A program made the position numbers and the translations under genes. This document shows positions 12,444 to 23,298 of a stretch of DNA of 64,000 nt, piece by piece. The notes under the pieces were generated by a model. That model was not told where the DNA came from. It saw only the letters and a list, made by a program, of their open reading frames with translations, and ran no database searches. The stretch is from Cymbidium sinense (taxonomy: Eukaryota; Streptophyta; Magnoliopsida; Asparagales; Orchidaceae): assembly GCA_021442155.1 (NCBI GenBank), contig CM038222.1, forward strand, positions 62,284,266 to 62,348,265, read 5' to 3'. Every line of letters starts with the position of its first letter. The first letter of the stretch is position 1.

Positions 12444-13839
12444 GCCCGACATGATTAAGGCTTTAATTAGGGCTAATTAATTAATTTTTAATCCTGAAAC
12501 TTCCTAAATTCATAACTAATTCTTAAAAATCCAAAAACATACAAACTTAGGCTCATTTTAAAGATATTTCAGAGTAGAATCTAGAAAAATTATTATTATT
12601 TGATTTTGAATAGTAAATTTGGCTTAATTATGATTTAATTAGAAATGTAATTAGTCTAATTACTCCCTAATTAATCATCCCATTTATCTCAAACTTTCTA
12701 TGCATGTTTAGGGGATGACATCTGCCTCCCCTATTTTTCTGGAATTTTATTGGTTGCTTAATTAGGGAAACCAATTGATTAAATATTAATCAGTTTCTTA
12801 ATATAATTAATGATAATTAAGCAAATAAATAGTAAATTAATCAACCAATTAAGCTTATTAACCTCTGTTAATGGTGATGAAGTCTAGGGAAATGGATTGG
12901 GACTCCCTCTTCCAATCTTTTCTTTAAGTCTTTATTGACCTCATTTTTAGAATGAGTTCTCAACATCTCCGTCTTAGACATAGGACTCCTCTTAGACACT
13001 AAGAGTTCCTTAGTCTTAAGACACTTCTACTGATTAGGGGAACACTCAACCTAATCCTAGAGACTTAGAAGAGTTAGCCATAGGAATAGGTCATGCCTTA
13101 GGGGTGTTAAGAAAACTTGTCTACCCTATAGCTTGAACCAAATCCTCACTTCCTTCTTTCAAGTCAAATTCAAAACTCAAATCAAACTCCAAATTCAAAT
13201 CAACTTCAAACTCCAAACCAACTTCAATCTCAAATCAATTCCAACTTAATTAATTTTCTCAAACCTTAAATCAATTCCAATGGATTTTCTCAAATCATGA
13301 ATCAATTCCAAATGATTGAAACCCATGATTGAATTCCAAATCCCAAAAAGCTTTCCTAAGCCTTCTGATTTCATCTTATAGACTTAGCCTAAATCAAATC
13401 CAAATCAATTCAAATTCAAAATATTTTCTCATAACCCATTTATATTCTCATTTATATTCACAAATATAAATGAAATATAAATGTAGATCAAATTCAAACC
13501 AAAACTAAATTCAAAACTCAAATCCAAATCTAACTTAAATCCAACCTAAAACCTTTCAACTCAAATTCTTGAACTTAGCCAAATAAACCTCAAATCAAAC
13601 CAAACCCTTGGATTTTCTTCATGATTCAATCAATCCTTTAATCATGAAACCAAATATAAACATAAACTTCAATCATCAAACCAAAACTAAAATCAAAACT
13701 CAAACCCAAATCAAACCCATGTTCATCCTTTGAACTTGAAATTATCAAAGGAATCAAAACCCATTTGACTCCAAATCACTTGTAAATGGATTTAAATTTC
13801 AATCATAAGTCCATATGTGAGTTCAACCAAACATGAATC

Positions 13840-14660
13840 AAGCCTTGATCAAGTCAATTGACTCACTTAGGCTCACTTGACCCAAAGAGACCTAAAGTAC
13901 TTTTTTGAGCCAAATTCTAATCATACCCAAATTAGATTGAACTAAGCTCATCTAAGCCTCACACTATGAGCAACAATCATCAAAAGATGATCAATCACTC
14001 AAATTGGGTCAAACCAAGTCAAACTTAGCTTTTGATCAAGTCAACATTTGACCCAAATCAAACCTAAACTAGCCAAAATCCATCATAGGCCAAATTGATT
14101 GAAACCCTTGATCAAAACTAATTCATGATCAATGATTGGACTTATCCAAGTCATCATTTGAGCCTAACCTAGCCCAATTGTCCACTTGACCCAAGTTGAC
14201 CTAAAAAGTCAAAATATGTCAAATCTTGATATAAGCCAAATCAATTGCAACCAATGGGTCAAGTTCATTCTAAATCACTTGTTGCACTTGACAAAAGCCT
14301 CAATTGGCCAACTAGACCCAATCTAGCCCAATTGACCATGAACCCAACTTGACCTAAAAGGTCAAATCAAACTAAAATTGATTAAAACCAAAGCTTGCAA
14401 AATATTTTAATTGACCAACCAAACCTAAACCAACCCATGACCTAACCCAATTGGGTCAAATGGGTCAAATTGGTCAACTTGACCCATTTGACCTAAATGA
14501 AATCAAATGAACTAAAATCAAATATAAATCAAATTGAACCCAACCAATGATACCAAACCACTCCAAATGGTCATATGAACTTGACCCAATTTGACCAATT
14601 TGACCAATTGGTCAACTTGACCCAAGTTGACCCATTTTGACCTAAATGGGTCAACATGAG
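13840..14660 (+). promoter_or_regulatory. TTGAC/GTCAA block in the 5' LTR of copy B
   Basis: By hand I count about 30 TTGAC or GTCAA 5-mers in ~820 bp, where chance would give one or two. A perfect 16-bp palindrome, TTGACCAATTGGTCAA, lies at 14600-14615. The TTGACC form matches the WRKY W-box. The block precedes the GC-richer island. Confidence 0.45.
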
Positions 14661-15940
14661 CCAAATGATACCAAACCAACTCCAAATTCCTTGAAATTTG
14701 GCACAACCCAATTTCAAACTATTCCAAATCTGCCCAAACTCAAATCAAAGCCAAATGACCATTTTACCCCTAGGTTAAAGAGGAAACCTATGGCCAATTT
14801 CACTTGGAATTTGGTCAAATCTTTTTCATGTCCACTTGGCACCCTCTTAGTGGACCAAATGGACACTAATGAGGGTGGTGCACATAACCCAATGGGTTTG
14901 GGTCAGCCAAACCCAACCCAAAGCCAAAACTGACCACCCAATAAAAAATTCTCCACTTGGAATCCCTCACATCCTCATTTAATGCATGTGTAACTCCTCC
15001 GCTACTCTTCCCTGCCAAAACCAAATCACATGGCACCTCTAACAGCCTAACAAACCCATTCCATGTGATCAATTTGATCAAAATGGCATGTGAGCTCACA
15101 ACTGTCTGATCCTTGTAGGGGGAGATATACTCCCACTAATTCCACTTCATTTCACATGACTTGCAATCAATTAAGCCCTAGGAACTCAGAGGAAGCATTG
15201 CCAAGCTCTCCCAAGGTTTCTTAAGCTCATTTGAGTTCTCCATTTCTCGATTTTCTTAAACCAAAAATAGAGGAGGTGAGTGAGAATTCCACTTTGCTCA
15301 TCACTTGACCATAGCTCAATTCCTCTTACAACCATCATCAGAGGACCCAATCGAGCTCACCCAAATCAAATCCCAAGCAATCAAGCCATGGGAAGGAGGA
15401 GCTAGACCAAAGCCGCAAGCCATTGAAGCTCACTTTAGCCAATAGGAAGATCCACTCAACCTCAAGCCTTCAAACCTTCAACAGGGCTTCGTCTCCAGTA
15501 GACGAAGATACCTCGATGGTTGGGAGCGCTGGTGATAACCTCCGACGAGGTATGCCTCAAAACTAAGCTTAGGGAGAATTTTCTTTGGTCCTTTATGAAG
15601 GGAACTTTAATCCCAATCGAATTTGATCGTTGGATGTCTTTCTTATTATTTCTCAATTGTGTGGGCTCCCAACCTAATTCGAGCTCAAGTGAGCTCAGAT
15701 CAAGACATGGAGGATGGATGGCCTTCATCACCCGCAGGTGAGGGTAAAGATGAATCATAGACTGTCCATTCCGTGTGTTTTAGATGGACGATCCTGATTA
15801 ATCTGATTAGATCCATTGATTAATCCCTTTAAAAATCATGGGTTTGAACACAATCTTGATCGATGGTCCAAGGAAAAAATGAGCGCACATTGTGTGATTT
15901 AATACAACTTAAATAACCAATCCATCATGTCTGAAAGCAC

Positions 15941-15946
15941 CACGTG
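15941..15946. promoter_or_regulatory. CACGTG (G-box) in the 5' LTR island of copy B
   Basis: CACGTG follows an ACTTAAATAACCAAT stretch (TATA-like and CCAAT-like) at about 15906-15920. The match in position with copy A's G-box suggests an element promoter region, but no start site can be seen. Confidence 0.35.
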
Positions 15947-18775
15947 TGGTCGGGGATTATTAGTTATAATTAGGCTATTTAATTAAGCAATGATCAGAAA
16001 AACTTCAAAAATACATAACTAAATGTAAAAAATCCAAAAAATACAAACTCAACTTCATTTTAAAGATAATTCAAATGGAATAATATAAAATTAAGTTTAA
16101 TTGATTTTGAATAGTAACATTTGCTCAATTTGAGTTTTATTAGGGATGTATTTATGTTAATTACTAATTAATTATTTCAATAATTAATTCCAAACTCCTT
16201 AGGATTAATTAGTGAGATGACCTCTACCTCCCATGATTTTCTTAGAATTTACTATTAGATTAATTTAGGTAATTACTTATTTCATCTTTACTCACCCCCT
16301 TAATCAATTAAATGATTAATTAACCTATTAAATGATGATAAATTTATTAATTAAATTTATTAATCATCTAGGAATAGTGGATAGACTTAAGGAATGAGAT
16401 TAGGATGTCTTTTCCAAAATCTTTTCCCCTAAGTCTATTTCATTTGAATGAAAACTTAATTAATTTACAAATTGATTAATGATTTAATCATTTCATTTAA
16501 TAGCTTAATTAACCAATCTCAAAATCAAAAATTAATTCAAAAACTTAATCACTTAATCAATCCTTTCTTGGATAGATAGTTAGGTGTTCAATAACCTAAG
16601 TAAGCTTAAGGAAATCAAATCCAACCTACATGTGTGGGAAGGGTTATGAAAGTACTTAATTAAACCCTTTAGCTTAATTAATCAATAATTATGAGCCAAT
16701 TGTATTAGGCACTTTCTTTCTTAGGGGCATTGCTGATTTAAATTCAATGTGGTTGCATATCATATGTTGGCTCACAATTGTTTGAAAAATTATGTTAAGG
16801 AGGTGTAGGTAAGGGGCAATTAATTGATTTAATTTACACCTTAACCTAAAAAAAACATAAAATCAACTTAATGGCTTTAAAAATTAAACTAAAATAATAC
16901 ACACATGTGGGAGATGGGTTAGGACTAGAAAATCTTTTCACATTTCTTAAAATCAAATCAAACTCAAAATAAAACTAAATTTTTTTTAAATAACTTTGAT
17001 TCACTTTAAATGATCTTATTCCATAGGATTGCCTTTAAGAATTAATTAAGGTGAATGAAATTACATGCTTGAATCACTTTATTTCTTTCCTAGTACGCTA
17101 AATGGTGTATGTCATATGAAATTATGCATTCATATCTTTTAAAAAATAAATTAAATTAAAATGTTTCCTTTATGTCAAATTGCATGTTTTGGCTAAAGTA
17201 AGAATATGAATGGATATTATCACTACTAAATCCAAAATTATTTTCAAAACCTATAAATCAAAGCTTACAAATAAAAGGTATGCTACTTATAATTACTTAT
17301 AAGCTTGCATGTGAGTATAATATAATATGTGCATTATGTGTCCTTTCCTTCTCTTCTCTTTTAGCATAGTTTTGAATAGGATTTCCAAAGTGTATAGTTC
17401 ATTTGAAAAGAACATAGCACTTGCTTAAATCTATTCCTATTCATTCCTATGTTATCAATTAATAAGGATCTTTAAATTTACACAGGTAAATTGCATAACC
17501 AAAGCAAACATAAAAATCTTTTGCATGACTCTTTTTCCATTCATTTCTTTTTGCACATGCAAATATATTTAAGAAAAGTGATATATTAGTCTGGAAATTT
17601 TGGGGTTGCGAGGCTTTAAGTAGCTCCAAGTAGGTCTTGTACCTTACACCCCTAGTGTAGAAAACAATGGCGTCCAACTCACTTATGTCTTTCAGACATG
17701 TAAATGTGCATATGATTAATGGATAAAAGAATCACTTTATTTTCTACTTAACAAAATCATACATCATAAAAATACTCAAATTTCCTTAAGCAAAATCCTT
17801 TACCATTCATCATCAAGATGTTCTAACATTTCCATTTGCATGTATAGATATACTTAGAATTCATTCCATATGCATGTTACACATGTTGGAGAGAAATAAA
17901 TTGTTGTGTGTTTTGTGATAATAATTCACCTTAATTAATCCTAAAATTCCTTTCTTATTTGAATAGGTTGATTTAGAGCAAACCTAAATTTAGGACTAAT
18001 TAAAACACATAATAAAATATTCACTAAAGAAAAATTACTAATGAATCTACCTTAAAAATTACTTAAGGTAGGGAGGAAAGAGAAGTTCTCTTCTATTTTC
18101 CTCTCTTTACAACACTTAGTAATTAATTATAGGTTCATTCAAACTAAATCAAATCATCAAATAAAATAAACCAAATCAACTAAATCACTTAAATAAAACC
18201 ACCCTCTAAGTTGAATCTTTCACACTTAGAAAACTCTAACCTTAAAGCCTAGCTAAGACATGCCACACAAGCCTTAAATGGCACACACATTAGGCTAAGT
18301 CACCATTTCTAGTCCTATATTAGGGCGGTGCATGGTTTGATGCCTGATTTTATTTTGTGATGTAATGTTTTAGTCTGGATGTTAGGGTGTATGTGCGTAG
18401 ACTGAATGGTAGGGTGACCTTAGTCTAACCATTGTCTTCTACAGGGGATTGTGCTTAAGGAGTGTTGTAATAAGAATATAATTGCTATGCAGGTTGCTTA
18501 TACCCCTAAGCATAATCCAAAAATAGGCCAAGTGGACTTGGTTACCCATGTGTGGGGTGTTAAATCCAATTTATTTGTATACATGCTTGAGATTATGTGG
18601 TTTATTTAGCTAATCTCTATTTTATAAGTTTTAGTTAGATTTACTCTTTCCCATTTTCATGTAATTTTGCAATTAGGATTTGGAATGAATGTTATGGGGG
18701 ATCAGGATGAACATTGGCTATAAGACTATATCTTATACACCATGTGAAGCCTTTGGAGCAACCACATTCCAACCA

Positions 18776-18862
18776 ACCAAAAGAAGAAAGAAGAAAGAAG
18801 AAAGAAGAAATAAGAAAGTAAAAAGAAAAGAAGAAAGAAGAAATGAAGAAATGAAGAATGAA
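18776..18862 (+). repeat. GAA/AAG purine microsatellite in the LTR (copy B)
   Basis: A nearly pure purine run based on AAGAAG and GAAAGAAG. The same tract is present, inverted, in copy C at about 35165-35228, so it belongs to the LTR. It creates a 61-codon Lys/Glu-rich open stretch that I do not regard as a gene. Confidence 0.8.
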
Positions 18863-20440
18863 GACCCTCCATAACATGAATTCTCTCTTGATTGTAATTA
18901 ATTAATTTGTAATCCAGGCTGTATAAGGGTAGAGCTTGGCTACCCAATTTATTTTTGGGTTTGTATGGTGGAGCCCTACCACAAAAGGCCTCTTATTCTT
19001 TTACGCTAGCTTTATAAATTATTTGATGTTTGTTTAGCCTGTGCATTAAGATGGCATGTTTTCCTAGTTTCTTCCTTGCTTTGATGAATGGCCTAGATTT
19101 GCTTTAGGCTCTTAGAAAAATAAATTTTCTATCCAATTAATCAACTCAAAATTATAAATAAATAATTCATAACCTCACCTAAAGCCTAGGTTGTAAATCA
19201 AGATAAAAGAATTAGCAACCCTTTAGCTGGATATTGTATGTTTTCACATCATGCATAAAAAGTATCTTATTTCACTCTTATTATGGAGGGCTTCCACCTT
19301 TTCTAGGGAACTTGGCTTGACCTTTGAGAGCCAAGGAGGAAGCACACCTCCTTTCTTGCTGATTTTGGCCCATAATTTAATTTCTCATGCATTAGGCATA
19401 TGAATCACATAGCCTGTGTCAAATCAATTATCCAAAAATAAAAATAAAATAAAACAAAAATTTGTGTTAGATTTAAGTCATTAATAATGCCCTACATGAT
19501 CTAGTCTCTTAGGGAGTGTGTTTAAGGACTTAGTCTCTTTCTAAATAAACAACAGCCTAGCTATCTTACAAAAGCATATGACTTGCCTACATGTATTTAA
19601 AATCATAGAAAGAGTTATTTAGCAGCCACCCCCAGGCGATTATAAGTCCAACAGTTTGGTGATTTATCCTCTTTGTGTAGGTAAACCAAATACTCATTTT
19701 TGCACTAGATTTAGGTTCAGAGATTATTACTTCCATTTACAGGCTACAAGCATAAATCCTCACCACTTAGGCATTTCCATGATCTTTTGTCATGGAATTG
19801 TAAGTCCTAGATTTCTAATAAAAATGCAACTCAAACAAATAAATCACTTCAAATTCAAAAATATAAAGCCCAACCATAGGATAGTTTGGGATGCTTACTA
19901 GGCTTCCTAGTATCCTAAGCATATCCTACTTATCTTCCTTTGGTTTCAAATAATAACTCCCTCCTCTTGATCAATCCCACTTGATCTTCAAAATAATAAC
20001 CAATTGATTGATAGTCATATCTTTAGAATCATTGGAGATAATGATCATTTACCTTAATCGAGAGTATTCTTAAGGAATCTCAAATCTTAGGATGTACTTA
20101 ACTATGGGGGCTTTCCTCCATAGGGAACTTAATGAACCTAGTTTAAAATAAACTCTACTTTAATTTTCCATGTAAAGTATGGGAAGAATCTTTGGTACAT
20201 CCAAAAACCCAAAGTCCTTTTGAGTCCTTATTAAAGTGATTAGGTTCCTTATAGGATGGTGATTTCGGTGTCTCGAGATAGTACATCATTCCTCAATATC
20301 ATACCCGATCACCCTAATAAGAAGATCTACGGATCTACGTGGTATCTAACACAAGAAGTGTTTGATTATTTTTGTTCTTATTTATTTTTTTCTCTTAAAA
20401 AGATATATGAAGAATAAAAAATTTTCATAATAGATTTTTT

Positions 20441-20458
20441 TGGCGACTCTATTGGGGA
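20441..20458 (+). other. Primer-binding site for tRNA-Arg (copy B)
   Basis: TGGCGACTCTATTGGGGA begins a few bases after the LTR. The first nine bases are the complement of the CCA tail and acceptor stem of a plant tRNA-Arg, and the match is about 15 of 18 to the PBS I recall for Ogre/Tat elements. Reverse transcription of minus-strand DNA would start here. This site fixes the right end of the LTR. Confidence 0.8.
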
Positions 20459-20900
20459 TGGTTCCTCTCTCCATCTTTGGTAAATGATCATTGTCTCCAA
20501 GTATCGATAGTGGGTTTGTATTTTATAACTTTCTTTTTTATTTGCACTTAGTTTATTTCATCCTTAAGCTAAGTTAGCCAACATCCTTTGGGTTTTAGGA
20601 CCTCACTCCATGTAGGTCTTAAAACCCTTGTTGGGTTCCCCAATAGGTGAAAATAAAAATTTAATAAAAATAAAAAACTAAAGACTTCCTTCTTACCATT
20701 TTTATGGTAAGGAAAGCTTCATTTCAAAAATAAAATAAAAATTCTTTATAAAAACATCTATTTTCAAAAAGCACTTTTTCAAAATGCACATAATAAAATG
20801 TTTGCACAAAAATTTTCATAAATCACCCTCATTTAACAATCTTCATGATTGCTATATGTAGGATCATTTCAAAAATAAAATTCAAAATCATATTTCCAAA
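20459..20900 (+). other. Leader between PBS and stem-loop arrays (copy B)
   Basis: AT-rich non-coding leader with repeated CAAAATAAAAAT-type runs. No gene or clear motif is seen. Confidence 0.5.
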
Positions 20901-21480
20901 AAGCACAAATGAACATCTTCATTCAATTTATTGAATGAAGATTTCATTTTCAAAACAAAATCAACAATCACATTTTTAAAATAAAATCAACAATCACATT
21001 TTTAAAACAAAATCAATAACATATTTTCAAAAATAAAATCAAAATTCATATTTTCAAAAAGCACAAATGAACATCTTCATTCAATTTATTGAATGAAGAT
21101 TTCAATTTCAAAACAAAATCAACAAACACATTTTCAAAACAAAATCAACAACATATTTTCAAAAAATAAAAATCCAAAATCATATTTTCTAAAAGCACAA
21201 ATGAACATCTTCATTCAATTTGTTGAATGAAGATTTTATTTTCAAAACAAAATCAACAATCACGTTTTCAAAAATAAAATCAACAATCTCTTTTCAAAAA
21301 TAAAAATCCAAAAATCATATTTTCAAAAAGCACAAATGAATACCCTCATTCAATTTGTTGAATGAAGACTTCATTTTCAAAACAAAATCAACAATCATCT
21401 TTCCAAAAATAAAATCAACAATCATATTTTCTAAAAAAAAAATACAAATGAACATCCTCATTCAATTTATTGAATGAAGA
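20901..21480 (+). repeat. Leader array 1: five tandem units, each with a near-perfect hairpin
   Basis: Units at about 20917, 21075, 21209, 21345 and 21457 (spacing 158, 134, 136 and 112 bp) each hold CTTCATTCAAT and its reverse complement separated by two bases. The first two are perfect 11-bp stems; units 3-5 have single changes. Between them are CAAAATCAACAATCA-type AT-rich spacers. The array lies downstream of the PBS, so it would be in the 5' part of genomic RNA. Confidence 0.75.
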
Positions 21481-21540
21481 TTTTATTTTCAAAAAAAATA
21501 ATAATAAAGTCAAAAAAATCAAAAATCAAATGCACATTTA

Positions 21541-23190
21541 GATCTTTCATTTGCTAAATGAAGATCTCCTTTTTCAAAATCAAAAATCAAAAGCACATTT
21601 GGATCCTTCATTTAGCATACCTAAATTTGTTAAATGAAGATCCCTTTTTTCAAAATCAAAAATCAAAAACAACATTTGGATCTTTCATTTAGCATACCCA
21701 AATTTGCTAAGTGAATATCCACTTTTTCAAAAATCAAAATCAAAATCAAAAAATCAAAAACAACATTTGGATCTTTCATTTAGCATACCCAAATTTGCTA
21801 AGTGAAGATCCTCTCTTTCAAAAATCAAAATCAAAAATAAAAAATCAAACAACATTTGGATCATTCATTTAGCATACCCAAATTTACTAAGTGAAGATCC
21901 TCTTTTTCAAAAATCAAAGATCAAAAATTAAATCTAAAATAACATTTGGATCTTTCATTTAGCATACCCAAATTTTCTAAGTGAAGATCCTCTTTTTCAA
22001 AAATCAAAATCAAAAATCAAAAATAAAAAATAACATTTGGATCCTTCATTTAGCATACCTAAATTTTCTAAATGAAGACCCTCTTTTAAAAATTAAAAAA
22101 AAAATCAAACAACATTTGGACCTTTCATTTAACATGCCCAAATTTGTTAGATGAAGATCCTCTTTTCAAAATCAAAAATCAAAAACAACATATGGATCTT
22201 TCATTTAGCATACCCAAATTTGCTAAGTGAAGACCCTCTTTTTCAAAAATTAAAATCAAAAACAACATTTGGATTTTTTTAGCATACCTAAATTTGCTAA
22301 GAATCCTCTTTTCAAAATCATCAAAATAACACATGGATCCCTTATTTAGCATACCTAAATTTGCTAAGTAAATAATCCTCTTTTAAAAAAAAACAAAACA
22401 CATTTGGATTTCTTTAGAATACCTAAATTTGCTAAAAATCCTCTTTTTCAAAATCATCAAAATAAAATGCATTTGGATTTTTTTTTAGCATACCTAAATT
22501 TGCTAAGAATCCTCTTTTCAAAATCATCAAAAATCAAAACATACATAGATCCTTTATTTAGCATATCTAAATTTGTTGAGTAAAGAATCCTCTTTTCACA
22601 AAAAAAAAAAAAATCAAAACAAAACGCACTTAAATTTCTTTTATTTAGCATACCTAAATTTGCTAAGTAAAGAATTATCTTTTCAAAATTCATCAAAAAT
22701 AAAACACATTTGGATCTTTTATTTAGCATACCCAAATTTGCTAAGTAAAGGTCCTCTTTTCAAAAACAACAAAATATTTGGATTCTTCATTTAGCATACC
22801 CAAATTTGCTAAGTGAAGATTACATTCTCAAATTCACACATAATTCACAAACAAGCAAACAAAAGAAGAAAATTATTTTCAAACACCTCACCTAGCACAC
22901 CCAAGTTTTCTAAGTAAGTAAATTCCAAAAATCACAAATCAGAACAAAATCAATTGACCCTTTACTTTAACATACCAAATTTGTTAAATAAAATGTCCTC
23001 AAAACGCACAAATATCAAATTCAAACATGAAACTATGGAAGCATCAATCTCTCCAAAAAAATATTTGAACTCGTTTCGAACATGCACAAATTTGTTGAAA
23101 ATGGTTTCTAAATTCAAAAATCCCCTTTTCAATCAATTCAAAAATCTCTCTCCAAATTCAAAGAGCCCCACTTAACATATCCAAGTTATT
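21541..23190 (+). repeat. Leader array 2: about 17-20 units of a second stem-loop
   Basis: Units recur every ~60-92 bp from 21541 to about 22830, with weaker ones to 23190. Each has a left arm resembling GGATCTTTCATTTAGCA, a loop near TACCCAAATT and a right arm resembling TGCTAAGTGAAGATCC, which pair over about 15-16 bp with one or two bulges. Many arm changes keep pairing roughly intact. Copy C has the same family, shorter, at 48610-49430. Confidence 0.75.
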
Positions 23191-23298
23191 GAATGTGGGT
23201 TCAAATTCTAAAAAAAAATTAAAGCAACAAATCTAATTCAAACTTATTTTCAATAATGCCAACTTTCAATCAGTTTCAGTTCAATTTAGTTTAGTCAA

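Larger units (their letters stand above)
1..12927 (+). mobile_element. Copy A: degenerate Tat/Ogre-type Ty3/gypsy retrotransposon, 5' end outside the window
   Basis: Domains run in plant Tat order: Gag, protease, RT, RNase H, integrase, then a repeat-rich 3' UTR and a partial 3' LTR. The left end is cut by the window within the region upstream of Gag. The right end stops inside the LTR, where copy B's LTR begins (about 12927). Every domain carries stops or frameshifts. The second RNase H domain is deleted, the RT motif reads YVND, and the protease motif has Asn for Asp, so the copy cannot work on its own. LTR sequence differs clearly from all other copies here, so A belongs to its own subgroup. 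Confidence 0.9.
9502..12927 (+). repeat. Partial 3' LTR of copy A (5' ~3.4 kb only)
   Basis: The start is placed at a TGTTAGTG shared in position with the other copies; it could be up to ~100 bp off, because no intact 5' LTR start is present for comparison and I see no clear polypurine tract. The segment aligns in order with B's 5' LTR: the opening block (9600-9840), CAAATTCAAATC-rich DNA, a TTGAC/GTCAA block, a less AT-rich island (12100-12460) and AT-rich DNA. It breaks off at about 12927, where the opening block of copy B's LTR begins. The island holds a perfect 10-bp inverted repeat (12170-12179 and 12217-12226). Confidence 0.8.
12928..20430 (+). repeat. 5' LTR of copy B, ~7.5 kb, missing about its first 115 bp
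   Basis: The right end is fixed by the PBS that starts at 20441. The left end is a junction with copy A's LTR; by comparison with B's 3' side (28111-28225), the first ~115 bp are lost. A full LTR would be about 7.6 kb. In order it holds the opening block (12935-13150), CAAATC-rich DNA with one unit of the ~178-bp repeat (around 13330-13510), a TTGAC/GTCAA block, a GC-richer island (15680-15960), long AT-rich DNA, a GAA tract (18776-18862) and a final part with a TATAAGGG-like stretch near 18923. Open stretches inside are short and have no recognisable protein. Confidence 0.85.

Noticed and set aside
18689..18874. Possible Lys/Glu-rich LTR protein, with a similar open stretch inverted at 35134-35325
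   Set aside because: The likeness follows from shared LTR DNA. Most of the peptide is the GAA microsatellite, and the frame ends differ.
22457..22794. Overlapping open stretches on both strands with repeated LAYLNLLSKE-like peptides
   Set aside because: These are translations of the leader stem-loop repeats, which stay open because of their period and base composition.
20901..22830. Regularly spaced repeats resembling a CRISPR array
   Set aside because: Spacing and repeats are irregular, spacers are low-complexity AT-rich DNA, no cas genes are present, and the repeats lie between a PBS and gag in a plant element.
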